From: Streptomyces sp. ISL-10
GTDB taxonomy: Bacteria > Actinomycetota > Actinomycetes > Streptomycetales > Streptomycetaceae
Length of the DNA stretch: 64,000 nucleotides
Direction: 5' to 3'
Assembly (NCBI RefSeq): GCF_018614575.1
Contig: NZ_JAGGOJ010000043.1
Coordinates: 1 to 64,000, forward strand
Below the pieces are notes generated by a model. That model made no database searches, was not told the DNA's origin, and saw only the letters and a list, made by a program, of their open reading frames with translations. A program made the position numbers and the translations under genes. The first letter of the stretch is position 1. Each line of letters opens with the position of its first letter. This document shows, in pieces, positions 16,177 to 23,585 of this stretch.

Positions 16177-17331
16177 TCAGGCGCGCGGCGCGGCCCCGAC
16201 GATGGTCGCGACGGCCGTGTCGAGCTCCCGGTCGCTCAGGTCGGCGCGGGCGGTGAGCCGGATGCGCGAGATCCCGTCCGGTACCGAGGGGGGCCGGAAG
16301 CAGCCCACGACCAGGCCCGCCGCCCGGCAGTCCGCCGCCCAGGCGAGCGCCGCGTCCGGCGAGGGCGCCTGTACGGACACGACGGCCGCGTCCGGCCGTG
16401 CGGCGGTCAGTCCCGCGTCCGTCAGCCGCCGGTGCAGCACAGCGGCGACCTCCTGGGCGCGGCCCGCGAGCTCCGGTTCCCGGCGCAGCACCCTCAGGGC
16501 GGCGAGCGCGGCGCCGGCCGCCGCGGGTGCGAGTCCGGTGTCGAAGATGAAGGTCCTGGCCGTGTTGATCAGGTGCTCGATCACCCTGGCCGGGCCCAGG
16601 ACCGCGCCGCCCTGGCTGCCGAGGGACTTGGAGAGGGTGAGGGTGGCGACGACTCCGGTCGCGCCGGCCAGTCCGGCTGCGTCGAGCGCTCCCCGGCCGC
16701 CGTCGCCGAGGACGCCGAGACCGTGGGCGTCGTCGACGAGGAGGGCCGCGCCGTGTGCGCGGCAGACCTCGGCGAGTGCGGGCAGCGGCGCGGCGTCGCC
16801 GTCCACGGAGAACACGGAGTCGGTGACGACGAGGGCCCGGTGGTCGGGGTGGGCGGCGAGGGTCTTGCGCACGGCCTCGGGGTCGGCGTGCGGGACGACC
16901 GCGGTCTCGGCGCGGGAGAGGCGGCAGCCGTCGACGATGGAGGCGTGGTTGCCCGCGTCGGAGACGACGAGGGCGTCCCGGCCGCCGAGGGCGGTGACGG
17001 CGGCGAGGTTCGCCGCGTAGCCGGAGGACAGGACGAGGGCGGCCTCGAATCCGCAGAATTCGGCGAGTTCGCGCTCCAGCTCGGTGTGGAGCGCGGTGGT
17101 GCCGGTGACCAGGCGGGAGCCGGTGGCGCCCGCGCCCCAGCGGCGAGCGGCGTCGGCGGCTGCACCTGTGACCTCGGGCCGCCGGGTCAGTCCCAGGTAG
17201 TCGTTGCTCGCCAGATCGAGCAGGACCGAGTCGGCGGTGCGCGGCCGGAGCGTGCGGACGAGTCCCGCGCGCTCGCGGCGGCGCGCCTCGTCGTCGATCC
17301 AGTCGAAAGGATCCTGAGTGGCCTGCGGCAT
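16177..17331 (-). CDS. bioF: 8-amino-7-oxononanoate synthase
   Basis: A 384-residue PLP enzyme of the alpha-oxoamine synthase family, condensing pimeloyl-ACP/CoA with L-alanine in the first committed step of biotin synthesis. Visible motifs are S-S-G-Y-A-A-N-L-A-A, D-S-V-F-S-V-D-G-D, V-D-D-A-H-G-L-G-V-L-G and the PLP lysine in T-L-S-K-S-L-G-S-Q-G-G. It is divergent from bioB, separated by 146 bp. That gap carries a 7-bp inverted repeat, GTCCGGT (17337) with ACCGGAC (17371), which could be an operator. Confidence 0.93.
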   Translation of the reverse strand: MPQATQDPFDWIDDEARRRERAGLVRTLRPRTADSVLLDLASNDYLGLTRRPEVTGAAADAARRWGAGATGSRLVTGTTALHTELERELAEFCGFEAALVLSSGYAANLAAVTALGGRDALVVSDAGNHASIVDGCRLSRAETAVVPHADPEAVRKTLAAHPDHRALVVTDSVFSVDGDAAPLPALAEVCRAHGAALLVDDAHGLGVLGDGGRGALDAAGLAGATGVVATLTLSKSLGSQGGAVLGPARVIEHLINTARTFIFDTGLAPAAAGAALAALRVLRREPELAGRAQEVAAVLHRRLTDAGLTAARPDAAVVSVQAPSPDAALAWAADCRAAGLVVGCFRPPSVPDGISRIRLTARADLSDRELDTAVATIVGAAPRA

Positions 17332-17477
17332 GAGGTGTCCGGTCCTTTTGTAGGCAGCGCACAGACCCTAACCGGACGGGGGCCGGGAGCCGATGTGGCC
17401 ATGCACACACCTCAAAGCGGCGCTGTTGTGGGGTTCCTCCTTGGCCGGGGGCGCTGCCGTGGGTAAGGATCAGCGCC

Positions 17478-18647
17478 ATGGACCTGCTGAACACGCTGGT
17501 GGAGAAGGGGCTGCGGCGCGAGCTGCCGACCCGTGAAGAAGCGCTCGCCGTACTGGCGACCTCCGACGACGATCTGCTCGATGTGGTGGCCGCGGCCGGC
17601 AAGGTACGCCGCCAGTGGTTCGGACGGCGGGTGAAGCTCAACTATCTGGTCAACCTGAAGTCCGGCCTGTGCCCCGAGGACTGCTCGTACTGCTCGCAGC
17701 GGCTCGGGTCGAAGGCGGAGATCCTCAAGTACACCTGGCTGAAGCCCGACGAGGCGTCCGAGGCCGCGGCCGCCGGTGTGGCCGGCGGCGCGAAGCGGGT
17801 CTGCCTGGTGGCGAGCGGCCGCGGCCCTACGGACCGGGACGTCGACCGGGTCTCGAAGACCATCGAGGCGATCAAGTCGCGACACGAGGACGTCGAGGTG
17901 TGCGCCTGTCTCGGGCTGCTCTCCGACGGCCAGGCGGAGCGGCTGCGTGAGTCGGGCGCCGACGCCTACAACCACAATCTGAACACGTCCGAGGGGACGT
18001 ACGGGGACATCACGACCACACACACCTACGCCGACCGCGTGGACACGGTGAACAAGGCGCACGCCGCGGGCCTGTCCGCCTGCTCCGGTCTGATCGCCGG
18101 CATGGGTGAGAGCGACGAGGACCTGGTGGACGTGGTCTTCTCGCTGCGCGAGCTCGACCCGGATTCGGTGCCGGTCAACTTCCTCATCCCCTTCGAGGGC
18201 ACCCCCCTCGCCAAGGAGTGGAACCTGACCCCGCAGCGGGCGCTGCGCATCCTGGCGATGGTCCGGTTCGTCTGCCCCGACGTCGAGGTGCGCCTCGCGG
18301 GCGGGCGCGAGGTCCATCTGCGCACCCTTCAGCCGCTCGCGCTGCACCTGGCCAACTCGATCTTCCTGGGCGACTACCTGACCAGTGAGGGCCAGGCGGG
18401 CAAGGCCGACCTGGAGATGATCGCGGACGCCGGCTTCGAGGTGGAGGGCACGGACACGACGACGCTGCCCGAGCACCGTGTCTCCGGTGGCGGCTGCGGG
18501 TCGGTGTGCGGTGATGGCGGCGAGGGCGGCTGCGCCGGTGAGACGCCCGCCGCCGAGGCCGCTCCGGCCGAGGCGCCCGGCGCGCGCACGGACCTGGTCG
18601 CCGTACGCCGCCGTGGTGCCGGTACGGACCTCGCGCCCAATGCCTGA
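17478..18647 (+). CDS. bioB: Biotin synthase
   Basis: A 389-residue radical-SAM enzyme that inserts sulfur into dethiobiotin. The 4Fe-4S motif C-P-E-D-C-S-Y-C-S-Q is at about residues 65-74. The family blocks Y-N-H-N-L-N-T-S and F-L-I-P-F-E-G-T-P-L are intact. After the core (ending around residue 335) there is a Gly/Ala-rich tail of ~50 residues with a cysteine cluster C-G-S-V-C-G-D-G-G-E-G-G-C, longer than the E. coli enzyme. AAGGATC precedes ATG 17478. It overlaps bioA by 8 nt. Confidence 0.95.
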   Translation: MDLLNTLVEKGLRRELPTREEALAVLATSDDDLLDVVAAAGKVRRQWFGRRVKLNYLVNLKSGLCPEDCSYCSQRLGSKAEILKYTWLKPDEASEAAAAGVAGGAKRVCLVASGRGPTDRDVDRVSKTIEAIKSRHEDVEVCACLGLLSDGQAERLRESGADAYNHNLNTSEGTYGDITTTHTYADRVDTVNKAHAAGLSACSGLIAGMGESDEDLVDVVFSLRELDPDSVPVNFLIPFEGTPLAKEWNLTPQRALRILAMVRFVCPDVEVRLAGGREVHLRTLQPLALHLANSIFLGDYLTSEGQAGKADLEMIADAGFEVEGTDTTTLPEHRVSGGGCGSVCGDGGEGGCAGETPAAEAAPAEAPGARTDLVAVRRRGAGTDLAPNA

Positions 18648-19929
18648 GTTCTCCCCCGGCGAGCTGCGCGCCCTGGACCGCGCCCATGTCTGGCATCCGT
18701 ACGCTCCCATGCCGGGCCGTACGGATCCCGTGGTCGTGGAGTCCGCGTCCGGGGTACGGCTCAGGCTGGCCGAAGAGGCGCACGGCCGGCGCGAGTTGAT
18801 CGACGGCATGTCGTCGTGGTGGTCGGCGGTGCACGGCTACAACCACCCCGTCCTCAACGAGGCGGCGACCGCGCAGCTGGGCCGTATGAGCCATGTGATG
18901 TTCGGCGGGCTCACCCATGAGCCGGCCGTACGGCTCGCGACCCGGCTGGTGGAGATCACTCCGGAGCCCCTGCAGCACGTCTTCCTGTGCGACTCGGGCT
19001 CGGTGTCGGTCGAGGTCGCCGTCAAGATGTGCCTCCAGCACTGGCGTTCGGTGGGTCGCCCGGCCAAGCAGCGGCTGCTGACCTGGCGCGGCGGCTACCA
19101 CGGTGACACGTGGCAGCCGATGTCGGTGTGCGACCCGGAAGGGGGCATGCACGGTCTGTGGAAGGGCGTGCTGCCACGGCAGATCTTCGCGCCCGCGCCG
19201 CCGACCGAGTACGACGATTCGTACGCGGACGGGCTGCGCGAGCTGATCGGGCGGCACGCGGACGAGCTGGCCGCGGTGATCGTGGAGCCGGTGGTGCAGG
19301 GCGCGGGCGGCATGCGCTTCCACTCCCCCGCGTACCTGCGGGTGCTGCGGGAGGCGTGCGACGAGCACGACGTGCTGCTGGTCTTCGACGAGATCGCGAC
19401 CGGTTTCGGCCGCACGGGCGAACTGTTCGCGGCCGGGCACGCGGGTGTCGCACCGGACGTGATGTGCCTGGGCAAGGCGCTGACCGGCGGCTATCTCTCG
19501 CTGGCGGCGACGCTGTGCACGGCGCGGGTGGCGGACGGGATCTCCCGGGGCGAGGTCCCTGTCCTGGCCCATGGCCCGACGTTCATGGGCAACCCGCTGG
19601 CCTCGGCGGTGGCCTGCGCGTCGATCGACCTGCTGCTCGGCCAGGACTGGCAGCAGGAGGTCAAGCGCCTGGAGGCGGGCCTGCGGGACGGGCTGGCCGA
19701 AGCTGCCGCGCTGCCGGGGGTGAAGGACGTCCGGGTGCTCGGCGGCATCGGTGTCGTACAGCTGGACCACGAGGTGGACATGGCGTCGGCGACGGCGGCG
19801 GCCATACGCGAGGGCGTGTGGCTGCGGCCGTTCCGCGACCTCGTGTACACGATGCCGCCGTACGTGACGAGCGACGAGGACCTGGCGCGGGTGTGCCGCG
19901 CGGTCCGCGCGGCCTCGTCCGCGACCTGA
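18640..19929 (+). CDS. bioA: Adenosylmethionine-8-amino-7-oxononanoate aminotransferase
   Basis: A 429-residue class-III PLP aminotransferase making 7,8-diaminononanoate using SAM as amino donor. The N-terminal A-H-V-W-H-P-Y-A-P-M and S-S-W-W-S-A-V-H-G-Y-N-H-P are BioA-specific. The PLP aspartate is in L-V-F-D-E-I-A-T-G-F-G and the PLP lysine in C-L-G-K-A-L-T-G-G-Y. ATG 18640 lies inside the last codons of bioB, so translation is coupled. Family length is normal. Confidence 0.95.
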   Translation: MPEFSPGELRALDRAHVWHPYAPMPGRTDPVVVESASGVRLRLAEEAHGRRELIDGMSSWWSAVHGYNHPVLNEAATAQLGRMSHVMFGGLTHEPAVRLATRLVEITPEPLQHVFLCDSGSVSVEVAVKMCLQHWRSVGRPAKQRLLTWRGGYHGDTWQPMSVCDPEGGMHGLWKGVLPRQIFAPAPPTEYDDSYADGLRELIGRHADELAAVIVEPVVQGAGGMRFHSPAYLRVLREACDEHDVLLVFDEIATGFGRTGELFAAGHAGVAPDVMCLGKALTGGYLSLAATLCTARVADGISRGEVPVLAHGPTFMGNPLASAVACASIDLLLGQDWQQEVKRLEAGLRDGLAEAAALPGVKDVRVLGGIGVVQLDHEVDMASATAAAIREGVWLRPFRDLVYTMPPYVTSDEDLARVCRAVRAASSAT

Positions 19930-20380
19930 CACCCCGCCGGGGGTGAGCCCCGCTCCGGGATCGTGCAGGTCTGGCGGGCCCGGGCCCGGGCAGCTCATCG
20001 GGGCGGGCTCCCTGGTAGGGCGGCGCGTCGGCAGGGTGGCAGCCGGGAAGCGCGCCGTCGGCGGAGGTCCAGCGGGCACCCGCCGCGCATGCGCCGGGTG
20101 TCTCGCGACGCCCGGCGCGATGGACTTCGTCGCACAGGGCGGACGGCTCGGGGTGGTGCCGGTTTGGCCTCCGGGCCCGGCACACTGCCGGTTCGGCTCC
20201 CGGGCCGGGACTCGGCCCGGGACGGCGCGGGTGCTGCCGGGGCCCGGCGGCCCGGCAGGGCGTCGGCCGGGGCGACGCGCCGGCAGGGTGGCAGCCGGGA
20301 CGGGCGGCAAACCCCGTCGGACGGGACGGCGCGCAGGAGCGTCGGGACGCAGGAGCGAGAGCAGGAGAGGGAAGCGCAGC
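19930..20380. other. Repeat-rich non-coding gap between bioA and bioD
   Basis: These 451 bp interrupt the bio operon. The bioD frame stays open through it, but the composition (Arg/Gly/Pro) shows no coding bias. A 20-bp direct repeat, CGGCAGGGTGGCAGCCGGGA, occurs at 20029-20048 and 20281-20300, and TGCCGGTTTGGCC / TGCCGGTTCGGC are tandem around 20157-20200. It could hold a bioD promoter. Confidence 0.6.
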
Positions 20381-21094
20381 ATGCCAGTGATCGTCGTGAC
20401 AGGAACCGGGACCGAGATCGGGAAGACCGTCGTGACCGCGGCCGTCGCCGCGCTCGCCGTGGCGGAGGGCCGGTCCGTCGCCGTGGTCAAGCCCGCCCAG
20501 ACCGGGGTCGGGCCCCGGGAACCTGGCGACGTCGACGAGGTGCGGCGTCTGTCGGGCGAGGTCACGGCCGTCGAACTGGCCCGGTTCCCCGAGCCGTTGG
20601 CACCCGCGACCGCCGCCCGGCGGGCCGCGCTCGCCCCGGTGACGCCAGAGGCGGTGGCCGAGGCCGCCGGGAAGCTCGCAGCCGAGCACGACCTCGTGCT
20701 GATCGAAGGAGCCGGCGGGCTTCTCGTACGGTTCGACGACGCGGGCTCGACACTCGCCGACGTGGCGGGTCTGCTCGACGCTCCCGTCCTGGTCGTCGCG
20801 CCCGCCGGGCTGGGGACCCTGAACATGACCACGCTGACCGCCGAGGCGCTGCGTGCCCGTGGGCTGGCGCAGCTGGGCGTGGTGGTCGGCAGCTGGCCCG
20901 AGCAGCCGGACCTCGCGGCGCGCTGCAATCTGGCGGACCTTCCCGAGGCGGCGGGCGCGCCGCTGCTGGGCGCGGTCCCGGAAGGCGCCGGGGCGCTCGC
21001 TCCCGCCGAGTTCCGGGCGCGGGCCGGGCGGTGGCTGGCTCCCCGGCTCGGCGGCGTATGGGCGCCGGAGGCGTTCGGCGCGGTCGTGGGCTGA
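20381..21094 (+). CDS. bioD: Dethiobiotin synthetase
   Basis: A 237-residue ATP-dependent carboxylase that closes the ureido ring of dethiobiotin. The P-loop is G-T-G-T-E-I-G-K-T at residues 7-15. K-P-A-Q-T-G and E-G-A-G-G-L-L-V carry substrate-binding and Mg2+-binding residues. ATG 20381 is chosen because a GAGAGGGAAG lies just upstream and homology begins at P-V-I-V-V-T-G-T; the upstream open frame is not conserved protein. It is followed 5 nt later by a VOC gene. Confidence 0.94.
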   Translation: MPVIVVTGTGTEIGKTVVTAAVAALAVAEGRSVAVVKPAQTGVGPREPGDVDEVRRLSGEVTAVELARFPEPLAPATAARRAALAPVTPEAVAEAAGKLAAEHDLVLIEGAGGLLVRFDDAGSTLADVAGLLDAPVLVVAPAGLGTLNMTTLTAEALRARGLAQLGVVVGSWPEQPDLAARCNLADLPEAAGAPLLGAVPEGAGALAPAEFRARAGRWLAPRLGGVWAPEAFGAVVG

Positions 21095-21099
21095 CGTCC

Positions 21100-21453
21100 A
21101 TGCGCGCACGGATCGACGAGATCGTCTTCGACTGTCACGACCCCGCCCGCCTGGTCCGTTTCTGGTCGGGGCTGCTGGGCGGCGAGCCGGTGGACCGCAG
21201 CGCGGACTGGTCGTACGTCGATCCGCCGGAGTTCGTACGGGTCGCCTTCCAGCTGGTGCCCGAGGGCAAGGCGGTCAAGAACCGGCTGCATCTGGACCTG
21301 GACGCCGGCGACGTCGACACCGCGGCGGACGAAGCGGTACGGCTGGGTGCGCAGCGCGTCGGTGCCGTCGTCACCGACGACCACAGGCGTTTCCAGGTCC
21401 TGCGGGACCCCGAGGGCAACGAATTCTGCTTCGTGGCGGGCAACGACGGCTGA
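21100..21453 (+). CDS. VOC superfamily (glyoxalase-like) protein
   Basis: A 117-residue single-module protein of the glyoxalase/bleomycin-resistance fold. Typical text is E-I-V-F-D-C-H-D-P-A-R-L-V-R-F-W near the start, H-L-D-L-D-A-G-D-V in the middle and L-R-D-P-E-G-N-E-F-C-F-V at the end. The His and Glu at the usual metal-binding positions are present. It starts 5 nt after bioD, so it is in the same transcript. Substrate unknown; a role in biotin synthesis is not implied by the family. Confidence 0.85.
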   Translation: MRARIDEIVFDCHDPARLVRFWSGLLGGEPVDRSADWSYVDPPEFVRVAFQLVPEGKAVKNRLHLDLDAGDVDTAADEAVRLGAQRVGAVVTDDHRRFQVLRDPEGNEFCFVAGNDG

Positions 21454-21513
21454 GCGGCGCCTTCCCGGGGGAGAATGGCCGTGACCGGTCCGTCCCGTCC
21501 GAGGAGGTCCGCG

Positions 21514-22188
21514 ATGCCGCCGCACCGTACGAAGGCGTCCCGGGACGCCGTCCACCATCCGGTCTTCGCCCGCTTCTACGCCCGCATGAGCGTCTCGGCG
21601 GACGCGAAGGGCGGAATCGCCGCCTACCGCGCGGAGTTGCTGTCGGGGCTGTCCGGCCGGGTCATCGAGATCGGCGCGGGCAACGGGCTGAACTTCGCGC
21701 ACTACCCGGCGGCCGTCTCCGAGGTCGTCGCTCTCGAACCGGAACGCACCCTGCGGAAGTTGGCGGTCGAGGCGGCGCTGCGCTCCGGAGTGCCGGTGGA
21801 CGTCGTACCGGGTGCGGCGGAGGCGCTTCCGGTGAAGAGCGAGGCGTTCGACGCCGCGGTGGCCTCGCTCGTGCTGTGCACCGTACGGGACCTGCCGCGG
21901 GCGCTCGCGGAGATCAGGCGGGTGCTGCGGCCGGGCGGTGAGCTGCGGTTCTTCGAGCACGGCCTCGCCGGCAGCCCGGGCCTGGCACGGACGCAGCGCG
22001 CTCTGGACCGTACGGTGTGGCCCCGGTTGTTCGGCGGCTGCCACACGGCGAGGGACCCGCTCGCCGCGATTAAGGCGGCGGGCTTCGAGCTCGGGACGCA
22101 CCGCAGGTTCAACGTGCCGGACAGCAGGCTGCGGTTGCCGACCTCACCGTGCGTCCTCGGTGTGGCGCGCCGCCCGTTCACGTCCTAG
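21514..22188 (+). CDS. Class I SAM-dependent methyltransferase
   Basis: A 224-residue methyltransferase. SAM-binding motif I is V-I-E-I-G-A-G-N-G-L-N-F, the acidic ribose ligand is in V-A-L-E-P-E, and the post-I segment is A-L-P-V-K-S-E-A-F-D-A-A-V-A-S-L-V. The L-R-P-G-G-E-L-R-F-F-E-H-G motif is typical of UbiE/phospholipid-type enzymes. A GAGGAGG precedes ATG 21514; an in-frame ATG at 21475 lacks such a site. Substrate unknown. Confidence 0.85.
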   Translation: MPPHRTKASRDAVHHPVFARFYARMSVSADAKGGIAAYRAELLSGLSGRVIEIGAGNGLNFAHYPAAVSEVVALEPERTLRKLAVEAALRSGVPVDVVPGAAEALPVKSEAFDAAVASLVLCTVRDLPRALAEIRRVLRPGGELRFFEHGLAGSPGLARTQRALDRTVWPRLFGGCHTARDPLAAIKAAGFELGTHRRFNVPDSRLRLPTSPCVLGVARRPFTS

Positions 22189-22255
22189 GGACGATCGCTC
22201 GGCCCCAGGGCCGATGACTCCTCCGCAAAGTCGGTCATGTGCTTCGCAAGGCCGG

Positions 22256-22627
22256 TCACTCGCTCCACCGGCGCAGCTCGTCGGCGACGGCGCGCACGTC
22301 CGCCTTGCCCTCCTTGACCAGGCGAGCGAGGTCGCGCACCTGCTCGGGCGAGGTGACCACCTTCAGCCCGCTGGCGACGAGGTAGCCGTAGGCGACGGCG
22401 GAGGCGAACATCGCGTTGGAGTGCTCCAGCGCGGGCACGTGCAGCAGGAGTTGGAGCAGGGCCGCGGCACGGGCGTGCGGGTCGGCGTAGACGGGCGTGC
22501 CGAATATCTCGGCGTCGTGGCGGCTGACGGCGGCGACGAGCGCGCCCCAGTCGGTGACCTGGGGGTCGCCGGGGGTCTTGTGCTCGGCGACCATGAGCAG
22601 CCAGGCGAGGTCGATCGTCAGGCTCAA
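22256..22627 (-). CDS. Fic/Doc-like toxin component with degenerate motif
   Basis: A 123-residue protein recognised as the toxin of a streptomycete Fic/Doc-type pair. The segment L-L-L-H-V-P-A-L-E-H-S-N-A-M-F-A aligns with the Fic core H-P-F-x-D-G-N-(G/K)-R, but only the His and Asn survive and the Arg is lost. It starts with TTG inside the stop codon of the antitoxin gene (TTGA overlap), so it is translated by coupling. Whether it still modifies proteins is unclear; it may use another active site or be inactive. Confidence 0.7.
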   Translation of the reverse strand: MSLTIDLAWLLMVAEHKTPGDPQVTDWGALVAAVSRHDAEIFGTPVYADPHARAAALLQLLLHVPALEHSNAMFASAVAYGYLVASGLKVVTSPEQVRDLARLVKEGKADVRAVADELRRWSE

Positions 22628-22839
22628 CGCTTCTCGCCGAACTCCTCGGCGAAGACCGTCTCGTACTGCTTCATGAAGTCGGCCGCAGCGTCCACGAAGG
22701 CGCGGCCCGCCTCGCCGGCGTCCTGTCTGACGAGCTCCTCGATGTAGCGGTTCACACTCATCCCGCGCTGGAGGGCCCGCCGGCGGGCGGCCTCGGCGGT
22801 GGTCTCGTCCACGCGTACGTTCAACTGGGTTTTCGCCAC
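22624..22839 (-). CDS. Ribbon-helix-helix antitoxin
   Basis: A 71-residue protein. Residues 1-40 form an RHH DNA-binding unit: T-Q-L-N-V-R-V-D-E-T-T-A-E-A-A-R-R-R-A-L followed by M-S-V-N-R-Y-I-E-E-L-V. The acidic C-terminal tail (A-D-F-M-K-Q-Y-E-T-V-F-A-E-E-F) would wrap the toxin. It is first in a two-gene operon and should autorepress. Confidence 0.8.
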   Translation of the reverse strand: MAKTQLNVRVDETTAEAARRRALQRGMSVNRYIEELVRQDAGEAGRAFVDAAADFMKQYETVFAEEFGEKR

Positions 22840-22959
22840 CCCTTCAAGCTAGCGCGCGGGCGCTAGCACGGCAAGGCGCTCCGCCGCCACCGGCCGCAGC
22901 CCGCACCGCCTGCCGAAGTCGGTGGCGGGACGCACGGCGGGCGTGCTTGGCTCCCCGGC

Positions 22960-23382
22960 ATGAGCGACCTGCGCATACGTACCGCTTCCGTCGACGACGC
23001 CGACTCCGTGCTGGCCTTCTGGAGGGAGGCGGCCGAGGGCACCAGCATCACGGACGACGTGGACGGCGTCACCCGGCTCATCACCCGGGACCCCGAGGCG
23101 CTGATCCTGGCCGAGGACGGCGGGCTGCTCGTCGGCTCGGTGATCGCCGGGTACGACGGATGGCGCTGCTCCCTCTACCGTCTCGCCGTCCTCCCCTCGC
23201 ACCGGCGCCGGGGCGTTTCGGCGGCGCTCCTCGCGGCGGCCGAGAAGCGGTTCCTCGCGGCGGGCGGGCGGCGCGGGGACGCGATGGTGCTGGAGGCGAA
23301 CGAGCAGGCACACCGGGCCTGGGCCTCGGCCGGCTACCACCGCGAGGACCACTGGCGCCGCTGGGTCAAGCCGTTCAGCTGA
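22960..23382 (+). CDS. GNAT family N-acetyltransferase
   Basis: A 140-residue acetyltransferase. It opens with L-R-I-R-T-A-S-V-D-D-A-D-S-V-L, then the acetyl-CoA pyrophosphate loop L-P-S-H-R-R-R-G-V-S-A-A-L-L (motif A), and ends with the N-E-Q-A-H-R-A-W-A-S-A-G-Y motif typical of the RimI-like group. The acceptor is unknown. Divergent from the toxin-antitoxin pair. Confidence 0.85.
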   Translation: MSDLRIRTASVDDADSVLAFWREAAEGTSITDDVDGVTRLITRDPEALILAEDGGLLVGSVIAGYDGWRCSLYRLAVLPSHRRRGVSAALLAAAEKRFLAAGGRRGDAMVLEANEQAHRAWASAGYHREDHWRRWVKPFS

Positions 23383-23489
23383 GTCCCTCGCTGATCCGGG
23401 CCGCAGCCTCTCGCTGATCCGGGCCATCACCGCTCCGGCCTGCATTGCCTGACCTTTACCATGGATGGATCCGCCACTCCCCGTACGAA

Positions 23490-23576
23490 AGGTGTGAGCG
23501 TCCGCCCATGGACGAGCCTCCCAGTAGCCGACATCGCGCATTCCACCTCCCCCCGTCCGATCATGGGACGGAGGTG
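23490..23576 (+). promoter_or_regulatory. Candidate translational switch in the CNNM leader
   Basis: The Shine-Dalgarno of the CNNM gene (GGAGG, 23570-23574) is the 3' arm of a hairpin: CACCT...CCGTCC (23544-23558) pairs with GGACGG-AGGTG (23566-23576). The same CACCT can instead pair with an upstream AGGTG (23490-23494), enclosing a second hairpin, CGTCC-gcccat-GGACG (23499-23514). The two pairings exclude each other. This is the layout of a riboswitch or uORF-controlled switch. It does not match the M-box, ydaO or yybP consensus that I can recall. Confidence 0.55.
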
Positions 23577-23585
23577 AACCGATGA
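23508..23585 (+). CDS. Possible leader peptide (uORF) beginning Met-Asp-Glu-Pro-Pro
   Basis: A 25-residue ORF whose stop TGA overlaps the CNNM ATG (ATGA). It begins M-D-E-P-P-S-S and contains further prolines (L-P-P-S). Its start codon lies in the loop of the CGTCC/GGACG hairpin, and an AGGTG is 13 nt upstream, further than ideal. Translation of it would open the hairpin that hides the CNNM ribosome site. Acidic/proline-rich starts of this kind make ribosomes abort at low Mg2+ in enterobacterial MgtL. A second frame, ATG 23461 to TGA 23577, is also open but has no ribosome site. Confidence 0.4.
   Translation: MDEPPSSRHRAFHLPPSDHGTEVNR

Noticed and set aside
19943..20380. In-frame N-terminal extension of bioD
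   Set aside because: The extension is Arg/Gly/Pro-rich without homology, while the P-loop begins right after ATG 20381, which has its own ribosome site.
18184..22101. 1305-codon leftward open frame across bioA and bioD
   Set aside because: Crosses several well supported genes on the other strand; composition is antisense-like.
23461..23581. CNNM leader as an M-box or ydaO riboswitch
   Set aside because: None of the conserved blocks of those families that I know could be placed; kept as an unclassified candidate.
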